Positions 42,501 to 54,500 of a stretch of DNA of 64,000 nucleotides are shown piece after piece. This DNA comes from Patella vulgata (Eukaryota; Mollusca; Gastropoda; Patellidae): the NCBI RefSeq assembly GCF_932274485.2, contig NC_065883.2:66941210-67005209 (forward strand). The letters run 5' to 3'. The position numbers were made by a program, and so were the translations under genes. Position 1 is the first letter of the stretch, and every line of letters starts with the position of its first letter. The notes beneath the pieces were generated by a model. That model had not been told where the DNA came from. It did not search any database and saw only the letters and a list, made by a program, of their open reading frames with translations.

Positions 42501-45500
42501 GTTAGGTAACTACAGAAAATTTAAAATAAAAGTTAAATTGGATCATTATCCAATATGTAGTCGGTTATATACTTATAAGAAATGCCAAACTTGGTATGTT
42601 GAAGAAATGGAAGTTTCGAAATTTCTTTTAAAATGCGTAATTGTGTACCCTTTGGCAGTGCATTTAAAGTAAAGAGATTTTATTCGGTTATATACTTATA
42701 AGAAATGCCAAACTTGGTATGCTGAAGAAATGGAAGTTTCGAAATTTCTTTTAAAATGCGCAATTGTGTACCCTTTGGCAGTGCATTTATAAAGTAAAGA
42801 GATTTTATTCGGGAGAAAAATAGTTCTTTATTGTTACATATTGTTAAAAATCGTAATGCCTGTGAATAGAAAACACTATTATAGCGTGGTATCTGGTATG
42901 TTACTATAGATTGACGGATATTTTACTACTTCAAAACCAAATTTGTCCGTTTTGTCGAAAATTCCGACATTAAATTTATTGTTAATTATATTGATGTCCA
43001 GGTCAAGAACAGATGCATTTATAGTGCCAGAATTTTCTTTATTTAATATTAGTTCAGGAGGATATATTTCATAGTACGATAATAATTAGATACAACTGTC
43101 TGAATGCTTTTGGCCATGTTTTTCTTCCCATAAATAAGTTATAAATGTTGTAAAACTAGCCTTGATGTCACATCTCTATGGTAACTGAAGGTCAGGTGTG
43201 AACAAGTTCCATATGAGTAGACACTTTATATTGGAAACATTTGACGATGGCATGTCAGGTTTTTCAGTCCCATGTCCTCGTTCAAATATCACAGTTAATT
43301 AGTGTAAAATTCCCTGTTCATGGTCTACTATTTTAAGATGCAACATTCACCCAGATCAACTTTTGTTTAAACTTTCAAGTCAAGTATCTTCCTCTCGTTA
43401 TCTTTAACAAAATTTTTTTCCATGTTGTGTTCAGGATATCACAAAGAAGGTTCCCAGTCTGTATTGACAGATTAGATGTAATATTGACATGAGCTACATG
43501 TAGTTGTGCTTCCAGCTTATTGTTCATGTTCAATGGTGTTTTTATACCTTGTGTGATAATTAATGGTACATGTCCAGGCTTGGTTTAATGGTGTTTTCCT
43601 TGCATCTGTATTGGGAGTATGTACCTGTTTTAGGTTCCTAGTTGAAGTTCAATTGTGTTTTTCTTACATCTGTATTGTGACTGTGAATGTGTTTTAGTTT
43701 CCCAGTCAGTGTTTTATTATGTTTCCCCGTGCATCTGTATTAGGAGTATGAATGTGTGTTAGGTTCCTAGTCGATGTCCAATTGTGTTGTTCTTACATCT
43801 GTACTGGTTTAATTGTGTTTTTCTGACATCTGTATTGGGAGTATGAATGTGTTTTAGGTCCCCAGTCGATGTCCAATTGTGTTTTTCTTACATCTGTACT
43901 GGTTTAATGGTGTTTTTCTGACATCTGTATTGGGAATATGAATGTGTTTTAGGTTCCCAGTCGATGTTCAATGGTCTTTTTCTTACATCTGTACTAGTTT
44001 AATGGTGTTTTTCTGACATCTGTATTGGGAATATGAATGTGTTTTAGGTTCCCAGTAGATGTTAATGGTCTTTTTCTTACATCTGTAATGGTTTAGTGGT
44101 GTTTCCGTGCATCTAGACTGGGAGTATGAATGTGTTTTAGGTTTCCAGTAGATGTTCAATGGTCTTTTTCTTACATCTGTAATGGTTTAGTGGTGTTTCC
44201 GTGCATCTAGATTGGAAGTATGAATGTGTTTTAGGTTCCCAGTCAGTGTTTAATTGTGTTTTTCTTACATCTGTACTGGTTAAGTGGTGTTTTCCGTACA
44301 TCTGTATGCATCCTAGTCGAGGTTCAGTTGTGTTTTTCTGACATTTGTACTGGAAGTATGAATGTTTTTTACGTTCTTAGTCGATGTTCAGTGGTCTTTT
44401 TCTTACATCTCTACTGGGAGTATGAAAGATGAAAGTGTTTTTCATGTCTATTCAGTGTTCAATGGTGTTTTTTTTTTTACCTATGAATGAAGGGTTAGAA
44501 ACTCTTGATTAGAATATGAATATCTTGGCCATTTCAAGTCAATTCCATCTTCTTTATTTGTTACAGATATATCATAGGCCTGGTTTTCAGTTTATTTTGT
44601 CAGTTGGATCTACTATTATATAGTTTTGAAATGTTATTTTCCTGTTACATGCAAATTATTTAAACCAATTGTAAGGAATTTATTCTGTGAAGTGGAGAAA
44701 ATTGAATAATATTCTAACATCAAGATGAGGGTAAGAATAAAGAATGTTTTGTTTTATCACAAAGAGAAAATGGTAAAATATTATACCATGCAAGTTACAT
44801 TATAAGTACAAGTATCCAATTCTTTCACATCAATGATGAAAAAGGGGTAAGGTGATTTAGTGGTCTAATACATGGTTTTGATATAAGCCTGCAGTACATG
44901 GTCCTCCGGGTTCCTCCTAATGCTAAAGACCACTATGCACAAGCGAATTATTTAAATGAAGTTGTAGAGTAAAACATCTCTCTCTCTCTCTCTCTCTTTA
45001 TATCAGGTTAGTCAAATGTATGTGCTATTTAATTATGTGTAATTAAGTCTAAAGATGATGAAGTATTCCCCAACGAACAGAAGTACAGTACAAACCTTTT
45101 GTAGAATAAAACAGGAATTCAGTATATATCGAACATTAAAAAATATTTACTCGACTTAATGTAATTAACTGGACGAGAAAACTGATTTTAGATGCACAGG
45201 ACATTTTTAACCTTAAGCCAGACATACATATTATAGATAGCAATAAAAACACGGATATAAAAAACAAATCGGTGTCAGACAAAATGACCTGCACAAGTGA
45301 GGGATTCTCATTCTAATTCACAGAGGTATTGCGAAAGCCTTCTATATCTGTAGGGGGTTTGATGGCCGGTTAGCATTAAAAACACGGATATAAAAAACAA
45401 ATCGGTGTCAGACAAAATGACCTGCACAAGTGAGGGATTCTCATTCTAATTCACAGAGGTATTGCGAAAGCCTTCTATATCTGTAGGGGGTTCGATGGCC

Positions 45501-48500
45501 GGATGGTTATTGTGTGCACGCTGTATCATAAAACCTGTCATTGAGTCAACTGGTGTGGTTTCGATTCCCCGGTTTAAACCTCATTTCTCTCTCTCTCTCA
45601 CTCTAACTCTGTAGACTGACCTTTATAAGTACAGATATGCCTCATATCACACCATTTGGATCAGATGCATTGTTTACATTAGACGAAGTAACTTAAACTG
45701 GTCCAGGCAGAATGGTGCCTTTGACTCATTTCATATACCCAATTTATACTAAATAGGAAATATATTTTATTCGGGTATATTTCAAACACCTTTATTTTTC
45801 TAATACTTCAAAAAAAGTGCACTAGTGAATATTCGCCACTGATCAGTGTGTGTGACAAAGCATAAATTTGTGCTCGTCAATGTCTATATGACAGGTGCCT
45901 TATTTCCAGGATGGTAATTAAGCAGAGCCAAGTAACTGAAGCATTCTAAAAGCTGACTTGTTTGAAAAAAAAAGATAAAGTAATTATTACTTCATTAGCT
46001 ATTAGACGGAGAGAAATAAAAAACTACCGAGAACAAATTGCAAAAGAATTTCTTTCACTGGAATCTAGTAAAGGGATGTCTAAAGGACTCCCAACTCAAA
46101 ATTGTCCGCTGAAACCCTGTAGCGTTTTTCATAATTAGCATAAATCCAAGATTTCCGCCAATTGGACTTTCTGGCCTCCATATCTTGGAAATGGCTCGTT
46201 TTAGAGCAATAAATGTACTATCATTAGATACAAAAGTGATATCAATGATTCGTAAAATAAAATTATCACAACGGCAGCAGGTCATGGTGTGACGCCCCGA
46301 CGTCACAATGACGTCATGACGTCACACTGTCGTTATTTTGACGTTATTTTGATACTGAATAAGCGGGTTTGACGTGATTTCTGATGTCTTAGAGAACTCA
46401 GAATGAGCGGTCTGTGACCTAGTTTGTTTTTGTGACACTGACTTATTAGACTGGAAACCAATCTGGTGATTGGCTTGGAATCCAGTCTGGGTTTTCCCCA
46501 GATATTTGAAACTTTCTTTTGCTAATTTTGTGAAAAGAGTCGTATTTCGACTCTGCCGGGTGAACTCCGGTCACCCTTGAGCGTTTTGCGAAATTCAAGA
46601 TGGCGTCCAAGACGGCCGCCATTTCAAATAATCCCCCATAACTCCCATAGTATTTATTCTAGGACGATAATTTTGGGGTCTAAACGTATGTTACTCGGGT
46701 CAAGGAATACACTGAAATCATTCATTATGTTGTGGGGTGATTAGATGACAGTAAAATCTAAAATGCCAGACAATAGGGGCCATTATTTCACCAAACCAAA
46801 CTATATCTAGAGACAAACTATATATTTCTGGATAAAGCAACATATGAGTGATGTGATAACATCACATACATGCCTATTAGGGGCTCCAGGGCAGCATGAG
46901 CCGTACCTGAAAAGGAGGGCACAAGCTGTTTTGTGAACATTTAAACAAACAAATTCTACCCACAAAACACGAAAATAACCCCCAGAAAACTAGGCAATAT
47001 TCAGTTTAATCCTTTGGTCGTATTTTTGTCCCCCACCTTTCGAAGAAAGCAGGGGACTATTAAAATGGGTTCGTCCGTCCGTCTGTCTGTCTGTCTGTCC
47101 GTCTGTCTGTCCGTCTGTCTGTCCGCCTGTCTGTCTGTCCGTCACACTTTTTGGGACACAATAACTCTCTTCCTAATTGAGCTAGAATGTTCAAACTTGG
47201 TGTATGTGTTTATTAGGTCAATGCCTTGATGGAGTTCGAAGATGAGCATTTTCCGCTTAGGGTAAGCAGAGATAAGCAATTTGATTGGTTGATGCTTTGG
47301 GACACGATAACTCTCTTCCTAATTGGGCTAGAATGTTCAAACTTGGTGTATGTGTTGATTAGGTCAATGCCTTGATGGAGTTCGAAGATGAGCATTTTCC
47401 GCTTAGGGTAAGCAGAGATAAGCAATTTGATTGGTTGATGCTTTGGGACACGATAACTTTTAATTGAGCTAGAATGTTCAAACTTGGTGTATGTGTTTAT
47501 TAGGTCAATGCCTTGATGGAGTTCGAAGATGAGCATTTTCCGCTTAGGGTAAGCAGAGATAAGCAATTTGATTGGTTGATACTTTAGGGCACGATAACTC
47601 TCTTCCTAATTGAGCTAGAATGTTCAAACTTGGTGTATGTGTTTATTAGGTCAATGCCTTGATGGAGTTCGAAGATGAGCATTTTCCGCTTAGGGTAAGC
47701 AGAGATAAGCAATTTGATTGGTTGATACTTTAGGGCACGATAACTCTGTTCCTAATTGAGCTAGAATGTTCAAACTTGGTGTATGTGTTGATTAGGTCAA
47801 TGCCTTGATGGAGTTCGAAGATGAGCATTTTCCGCTTAGGGTAAGCAGAGATAAGCAATTTGATTGGTTGATGCTTTGGGACACGATAACTTTAGTTCTA
47901 ATTAAGTGAGATTGATGAAACTTGGTGTATAGATTTATTATATGAATACCTTAACTAAGTTCGATAATGAACATTTTTTGCTGAGGGTAAGCAGAGTGAT
48001 AAGCAATTTGATTGGTAGAAACTTTGGAACACAATAACTCTCCTTCTAATTGAGGTAGAATGTTCAAACTTGGCATAGGTGTCTATTAGGTGAATGTTTA
48101 AACTTGATGTATATGTAGATGTTCATTAGGTGAATGTCTTGACTGAGTTCAATAATTAACATTTCGAGCTGAAGCTAAGCAGAGCTAATCGATTTCATTT
48201 GTCGATGGTTTGGGACAAGATAATCTTGATTCTATCTGATAGAGAGTGATGAAACTTAGTGAAAAAAATAAATGTGCGATTAATTAATATGTGTCATCTA
48301 TTTACTTTGCAATTTCGGCGGGGGACATCAGCCTCACTGTTGGCTCGTTTTATTTAATTTGAGTCATTCTATTTGCCCATGACTTGTCTGTGTCTACGGT
48401 TGTATGCAGTCTGTGACTTGCCATGTTTTAATTTGCATTAAAGACAGTACAAACACAAAATACTGTACATTCTAAGCCATCCGTAGTGCATTTACAAGCA

Positions 48501-51500
48501 AGCGTACTGCATGAGGTGTCATTCTTGTATCCGCATCTGATAAGATACATGACAGACCCCGGAGCAAGTTGGCCGGTTGTAGTGTTATCAATTTAGTATT
48601 CTTCACCCAGCAATGGCTTGTTGACGAGCTCTTTTTACATTCTCTGTAATGCATCATTCATTGAGCAAGACTGCCATGTTTGAGTGGGGATGATGACTTT
48701 TAGATGTCCATACCCACCAGTGTGTTTCAGGCATCGATTTGCTAGAACTCTGTCCATAACAAGCTGACATAAATACATGTGCAGTGGCCTGTGTAAGCAC
48801 CGATTCTACTACTCCGACGAGTGAGAGAGAGAATACAATCAAGCTCTCACCACTTCCAAAGCTGTATTAGCATGCAACCGTGTCATATCGAGTAAGAGTA
48901 TGGGCTGACAAGATTCCAATGATAATTGACATGTCAACGGTTGTTTCTTCTTTGATTGGTGATTCCATTGTGACGTGATTCTTGTCAGCTTGTTATGGAC
49001 AGAGCTCTTGCAAATCGACGCCTGAAACACGATGGAGGGTATCGGCATCCGAAACTGGAAATATATCGTCATCGTCCACATTTAAACCATGTAGTCTTGC
49101 TCCAACGAATGATGCATTCGTATGGAAAGTAAAACGATGTCACCACCATGCTATTGTGTGGCGTTCACTGGAAGATCGCAATCCACCGGAACTTGACCCA
49201 GAAATGTATTGCTGGGTTAAGAAGACTAAATTGAGAATATTACAATAGGTCAATTGCTCCTGTGGCTCATCAAATGTGGATGCACGAGTGACGCCCCAAA
49301 TAGTACGCTTGCTTGTAGCTGCACTAGGGGTGGCTTAGAATGTATAGTACTTTGCACCTGTGAAGTCGCAGGTTGCAACAAGACACATGACTAAAAGATT
49401 AAACTGAATATTACCTCGTTTTGTGGGGGTATTTTCGTATTTTGCGGGTTGAATTTGCTTTTTTAAATGATCAAAACACAGATTGTGCCCTCCTTTTCAG
49501 GGTCGTCCCATGTGACCCTGGGCCCCCTGTTAGGCATGTAGTGGTATCGCATCAATCATATGCTTTTATGTCCATAAATATATAGTTTGGTTCGGTGAAA
49601 TAATTATTGTCCAAACCGCCTCTATCTGGCATTTTGCATTTTACTATCATCTAATCACCCCACCCCATGGATGATTTCTTTCGATATAATCCTTGGCCCC
49701 CAAAACATACGGTTAGACACCAAAATTATCATCCTAGACAAAATAATATGGGGGTTATAGGTGATTAGTTGAAATGTAGGCCATCTTGGACGCCATCTTG
49801 AATTTTTCAAAACGCTCAAGGGTGACCCAGGTCCAATCGGCAGATTCTTAAAGAGGACACCATAGGCTACTAAAATCAATCATAAAAAAAATCAGTTTGT
49901 ACAACTTCCAGGTTCAGCCATAGTTCTGTCGGACTAAGTGTTTTGACGTCAAAAAAACGTCAGTGTGACGTCATTGCGTCAAAATGCTGTCATGACGTCA
50001 CACTATGACCTGCTGGCGTCATGATAACCCTTTTTTCCGATTCGTTGATATCACTTTTGTATCTAATGATAATACATTTATTGCTCTAAAACGAGTCGTT
50101 TCCAAGATATGGAAGCCAGAAAGTCCAATTGGCGGCCATCTTGGATTTATGCTAATTATGAAAAACGCTACAGGGTTTCAGCGGACAATTTTGAGTTGGG
50201 AGTCCTTAAGACATCCCTTTACTAGATTCCAGTGAAAGAAATTCTTTTGCAATTTGTTCTCGGTACTTGACAAACAGAAATTATATCTCTCCGTCTATAT
50301 AAGTAAGACACATAAACATGGCAGCGTAAAATCAATAGCAATAAAATTTCAGAAAACATAAGATCATTTCACATCATTGGCAGCCTAAGCCCTGAAAATG
50401 AAATTTTTGTCATTTGAAATGGAATGAAACTATAATTTAAACAAGTGGGTATATGTTTTGTTTGTCATTTATTTTGGAGACCGTTAGTGGAGCTACCAGA
50501 TTTATTGATACTTACCTACATGGCCTGAGGTCACCTTTTGTTTTGACTTGTTTTAAATATACTGCATACTAAACAGAAAACGGATTATGTAGGTAAACTC
50601 TCATGTTTATCACACGGATTATGCGCAAATTAGAAACTGATTGAAAAAAACAATTTTGATAATGCACAGATACTTTGCAAATTAGATTCATATGTCACGT
50701 TTTTTTTTTAATTATCGTAAAGTATCAGAAATTCATGATAGTAATATGTCACTTGATATTGTCATTGTAATGTAAAATTTTTTAGAGTGAAATAAAACCT
50801 GAACCATCGCGTGCTTTAAGATCAGCTGATCAACTATAGTTGGCAGTGCCAACAAAATCAAGAACAAAGTATGGAGATCATGCTTTTCTGCGATGTGGTG
50901 TAGTTTTATGGAACAGACTTCCCATAGACATCAAAAGATCCGAAACATTAAACACTTTTTAAAGTCACAGCTAAAGACATTAATCTTCAAGCAAATATAT
51001 GACTAGTTCTCTTGAGCAGTTTACCGGAAAGAATTGCGTTCTACAAATTCATAATTTATTATTATTATTATCATAGCCTATTAACATTGTCAGTGGTTTA
51101 AGCATCTAGTCATTTTGATGGTACAAAATAATCCACTGACTGATTGTAATAGATATAACAATAGTTTGTAGTGTCCCTTTAAGGACCGAAGTAGTTGGAT
51201 GGCCCTCATTTGTTTGATTCTCGCTTGTACCTGACAAGGAGTATGGTCATCTGTCAAACCTTGTAAGTTTTCTCAGAGTCCTCGGGTTTCCTCCCACTGC
51301 GATAGACCCCTACAAGCGAGCAAATTATTGAAATAAAATTGAACCATATGTTAGTCCAGAAATGGCATATTTTGTGTCGAGTAGACATTAAATCCCATTT
51401 CTCTCTCTCACCCTTTAAGGGCCAAATTTCACTCCTGTTCCACTGTGTGGCGTGTGATTCATACGTCTTCTTTAAACCTCATCAATTTCATATCCAAATA

Positions 51501-54500
51501 AGACATATTGAAGATTTATTATTGTCCTATTTTTCAGGAGCATTTATTTGATGTCAGTGACTTACAGAACGAACCTCCATTAATCTCGAAGTGTGGTAGT
51601 CTGGAAGTTACGTTCCGTTATGAAGCAAAGCGTGGCAAGATACACATGATGATACACCAAGCTCAGGAAATCCCTGCTAAGGATCGGGGTGGGGCCAATA
51701 ATGTACAAGTACGGGCGATGTTACTACCAACCAAACGGCAGAAACACAAGACAAAGGTAAAGTCGGGAGAAAATCCTGTCTTTAATGAAGATATTGTTTT
51801 TAATAAAATTTTCCCAGGTGAGTAATTTTATTACTGAATTCAATTATGAAATAAAATGGAGAAATGATTATACATAAGGCCTACATAAGACTTGTGATTG
51901 TTAAGTCTAGAAATATGTCCTGTTATTTTCAGGCCTAGAATTATACAGTTTGTGATTGTCAGGTCTAGAAATACATGGCCTGTGGACTACCCAATGGCAA
52001 ATGCTGTCACATTTCATCTGCAAGGAGCAGTCTTCTTTTGCTTTTACAAAGCATAAACAAAGGTTTATCCTTATTTTAATGTTTTGTATAAAATATTATC
52101 TGTAATCCAGGACCATCAATCTTCTGGAGAACGGACAAACCAGTGACATACAAATGTGTGTATTTAATACTTTTTGTGTGCGATTGTAGTATATTTTCAA
52201 TGTGTTCTATGGAGAGAAATTGCTATTTGGAAATATAGTTTTTGTCATTTAGAGAATCACAGAGTAGCCCCCTTATATTCAGTTGTTATACATATATCTA
52301 TATTTATAATTATATAGATGATGTACAGAGCATGGGTGTACGATTCAGATTGTACGGTGTCGAGAGGATGAGGAGAGAGCGAATGATAGGAGAGAGCATT
52401 GTGGGTTTTGCATCGTTAAATTTAGATGAGGAGCAGACACATTGGGTTGTGCTGGAACCGCGGAGTAATTTGAGTGTAAGTAGATTTAAAATACAGATCT
52501 GATGCCATCCTTTGATGTTGCTGTACCATTATTTCAAATAATGGTACGCCCAATGTGCCAAGCGTACATAGGCGTACGAGCTGGGGGGGCAGCCGCCCCC
52601 CCATTTTGGGCACCAAATGCTGGGAAAATTTGGGCACACAATTGTATTTTGTAAAAGTTGTATAAAAAAAGATATTGTGTTCTTGAATGTGTCCAATTTA
52701 ACAGCAAATTTATTATTATTATGTAACATACTAAGAACCTAACTACATTTTTTGGGCACCAACCACCACCGCCCCCCCAGTCAAAAATTTCCCCGTACGC
52801 CTATGCAAGCGTACATTATTTAACGCCCTCAACCATTAAGCCACACTTCGACATTGTAATAATAGCAGAGTTGTCTCCCTCTATTTTAGAAAACAGCACT
52901 TAAAGTTTTAATGTTAAATGTGTTTGCTATGGGAACACTATAGTTTCTTACTCAGTCACAAGTGCAAAACAATAGAAAGACATGTTTTCGTTACTTTGAA
53001 TCTGAAATGTATCAGAAGAATTTTTATGAAGGAACCCAGTTCGCAAGCAGGATATACATAGTGCAGATCATTACAGCCTATATTCTAACAGCATGGACTA
53101 AACAAATATTAGTCTCGTCGGAGTAGATAGCACAGAGGCCTAAAGAATTGTCCAGATAGCGGAAGCAAGCCCCCGGAACCTCATTTTGTCTTGCTTTACC
53201 AAGAGCCCCCCAAAATGAATCCGTTGCAACGAGCGTGTAGCATCCATTGTGTATACAGTAACTGGCTGTCGGAGTCATATACATTCATGCAATGACTTAC
53301 CGGAAATGTTGTCCCTTTCCAACATATTTACAATGCAAGACATACAAGAATCTCTGTAAGACCTTTGACCCTGTTTTTTTTTTCTGTCCGCATTTCGATT
53401 GTGGTTGAAGTGAAGACAACATATTTTGGAACAATCAACGACTACAGGATACATATTTTGATTAAATGGGATAAGACTATGGGTATACTTGTAGATCCTT
53501 ACTTACTCAATTATTTCAAAACAATTGAAATATTAATGGGTTTTAAATCATAATATTGTAAAGTTTAAAGAAATTTGTGTGAAACTGAAAAACAAAATCA
53601 CTTTTACGTTTCACTAGTACTATGATTGAGGAGTAGGGTGGCCAAATGGATTAGCACATGCTCTTTAGATCACAAGGTCTGTCATTAAGTCAAGTGGTAG
53701 GGTTTTGATTTCCCGCCTGTATGTGACAAGGAGTTGGGTCTCCTGTCCAACCTTGTGGGTTTTCTCCAGTTTCCTCATACTGCACAAGTGGATTATTGAA
53801 ATAAATTTGAACCATGTTAGTCTCAAAATGACCTAGTTTGTGTAGAGTGAATGTTAAAACGCATTTGGATTTATAGCACAACATGCTTGATCAATCATGT
53901 ATGATAATAGCCTAACACACAAATAATTTATTTGTCTGTTATTAGGGAGATTCAGGTTTTGACGTAGCGAGTTTATCTCGGAGTGATAGTGCCTCATCTA
54001 CGCAGTCCCTTCAACATGGTGGTATGCCAGAATTATTGGTTGGTCTCAGTTATAATGGTACAACAGGAAGATTGGCTGTGGAGGTGATCAAGGGAAGTAA
54101 CTTCAGAAATATGGCAATGAACAGAGCACCAGGTAACGTATTACCAATATATTAAAAGACTTCCATGTTAGCACAGTGATTCTTAACCAGTGTGCTACAG
54201 CACACAGGTGTGCCGCAAGATCTTCGTAAGTGTGCCGCGAAATTTGAAAATGCGAAAAACCACATGATCCTAATTGAGCATTTACTGGTTTCTACTGGTT
54301 TCTACTGGTAAGCTCATAGCTGTTGTTTTTTTTCTTTATTTAGTTTGAGTCATTCTATTTGTCTGACTAGTCTGTGTCTACAGTTGTATGCCGTTTATGA
54401 CTAGCCATGTTTTTCTTTTGCAAAATTCAAATATTTTTCATATATTTAGCCGGGTGTGCCTCTCTTTTTTCGTTTGTTCCAAGGTGTGCCGTTGACAAAA

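Larger units (their letters stand above)
46003..50297. mobile_element. Foldback element II: near-palindromic 4.3-kb element
   Basis: Ends TAGACGGAGAGA / TCTCTCCGTCTA. The arms match in reverse complement almost all the way to a central spacer (48769-48983, 215 bp): AAAACGCTACAGGGTTTCAG, CGCTCAAGGGTGACC, GGCATTTTNNATTTTACT and GTCAGCTTGTTATGGACAGA all recur mirrored. The left arm is broken at about 47005-48450 by a satellite-bearing insertion; without it the element is about 2.85 kb. Flanks show TAT on both sides (or TA, if the ends are GACGG). No transposase frame is visible. Mirrored open frames (46055-46306 and 50005-50235) are arm sequence. Confidence 0.88.
24201..51537 (+). other. Intron 3 of the Syt14/16-like gene
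   Basis: 27.3 kb, phase 0, dominated by two giant foldback elements, SINEs and tandem arrays listed separately. Stretches with nothing recognised: 29025-29440, 29911-30300, 30755-31210, 31735-32335, 33765-34350, 35115-35455, 35735-36185, 36460-37130, 37180-37535, 38620-38825, 40000-40340, 40640-40900, 42030-42560, 42815-43525, 44475-44840, 45000-45240, 45605-46000 and 50300-51170. Confidence 0.85.
52476..53945 (+). other. Intron 5
   Basis: 1470 bp, phase 0. Contains the second hAT/P-like MITE and a SINE-A. Nothing else is recognised between 52814 and 53627. Confidence 0.9.

Noticed and set aside
47014-47229. 71-codon frame rich in SVCLSVCLS
   Set aside because: Translation of the CCGTCTGT simple repeat.
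46055-50235. Matching open frames at 46055-46306 (-) and 50005-50235 (+) in element II
   Set aside because: The differences between the two mostly change the amino acid (Ser/Asn, Ala/Val, Ile/Val, Arg/Lys, Asn/His, Phe/Leu), which argues against selection for a protein.
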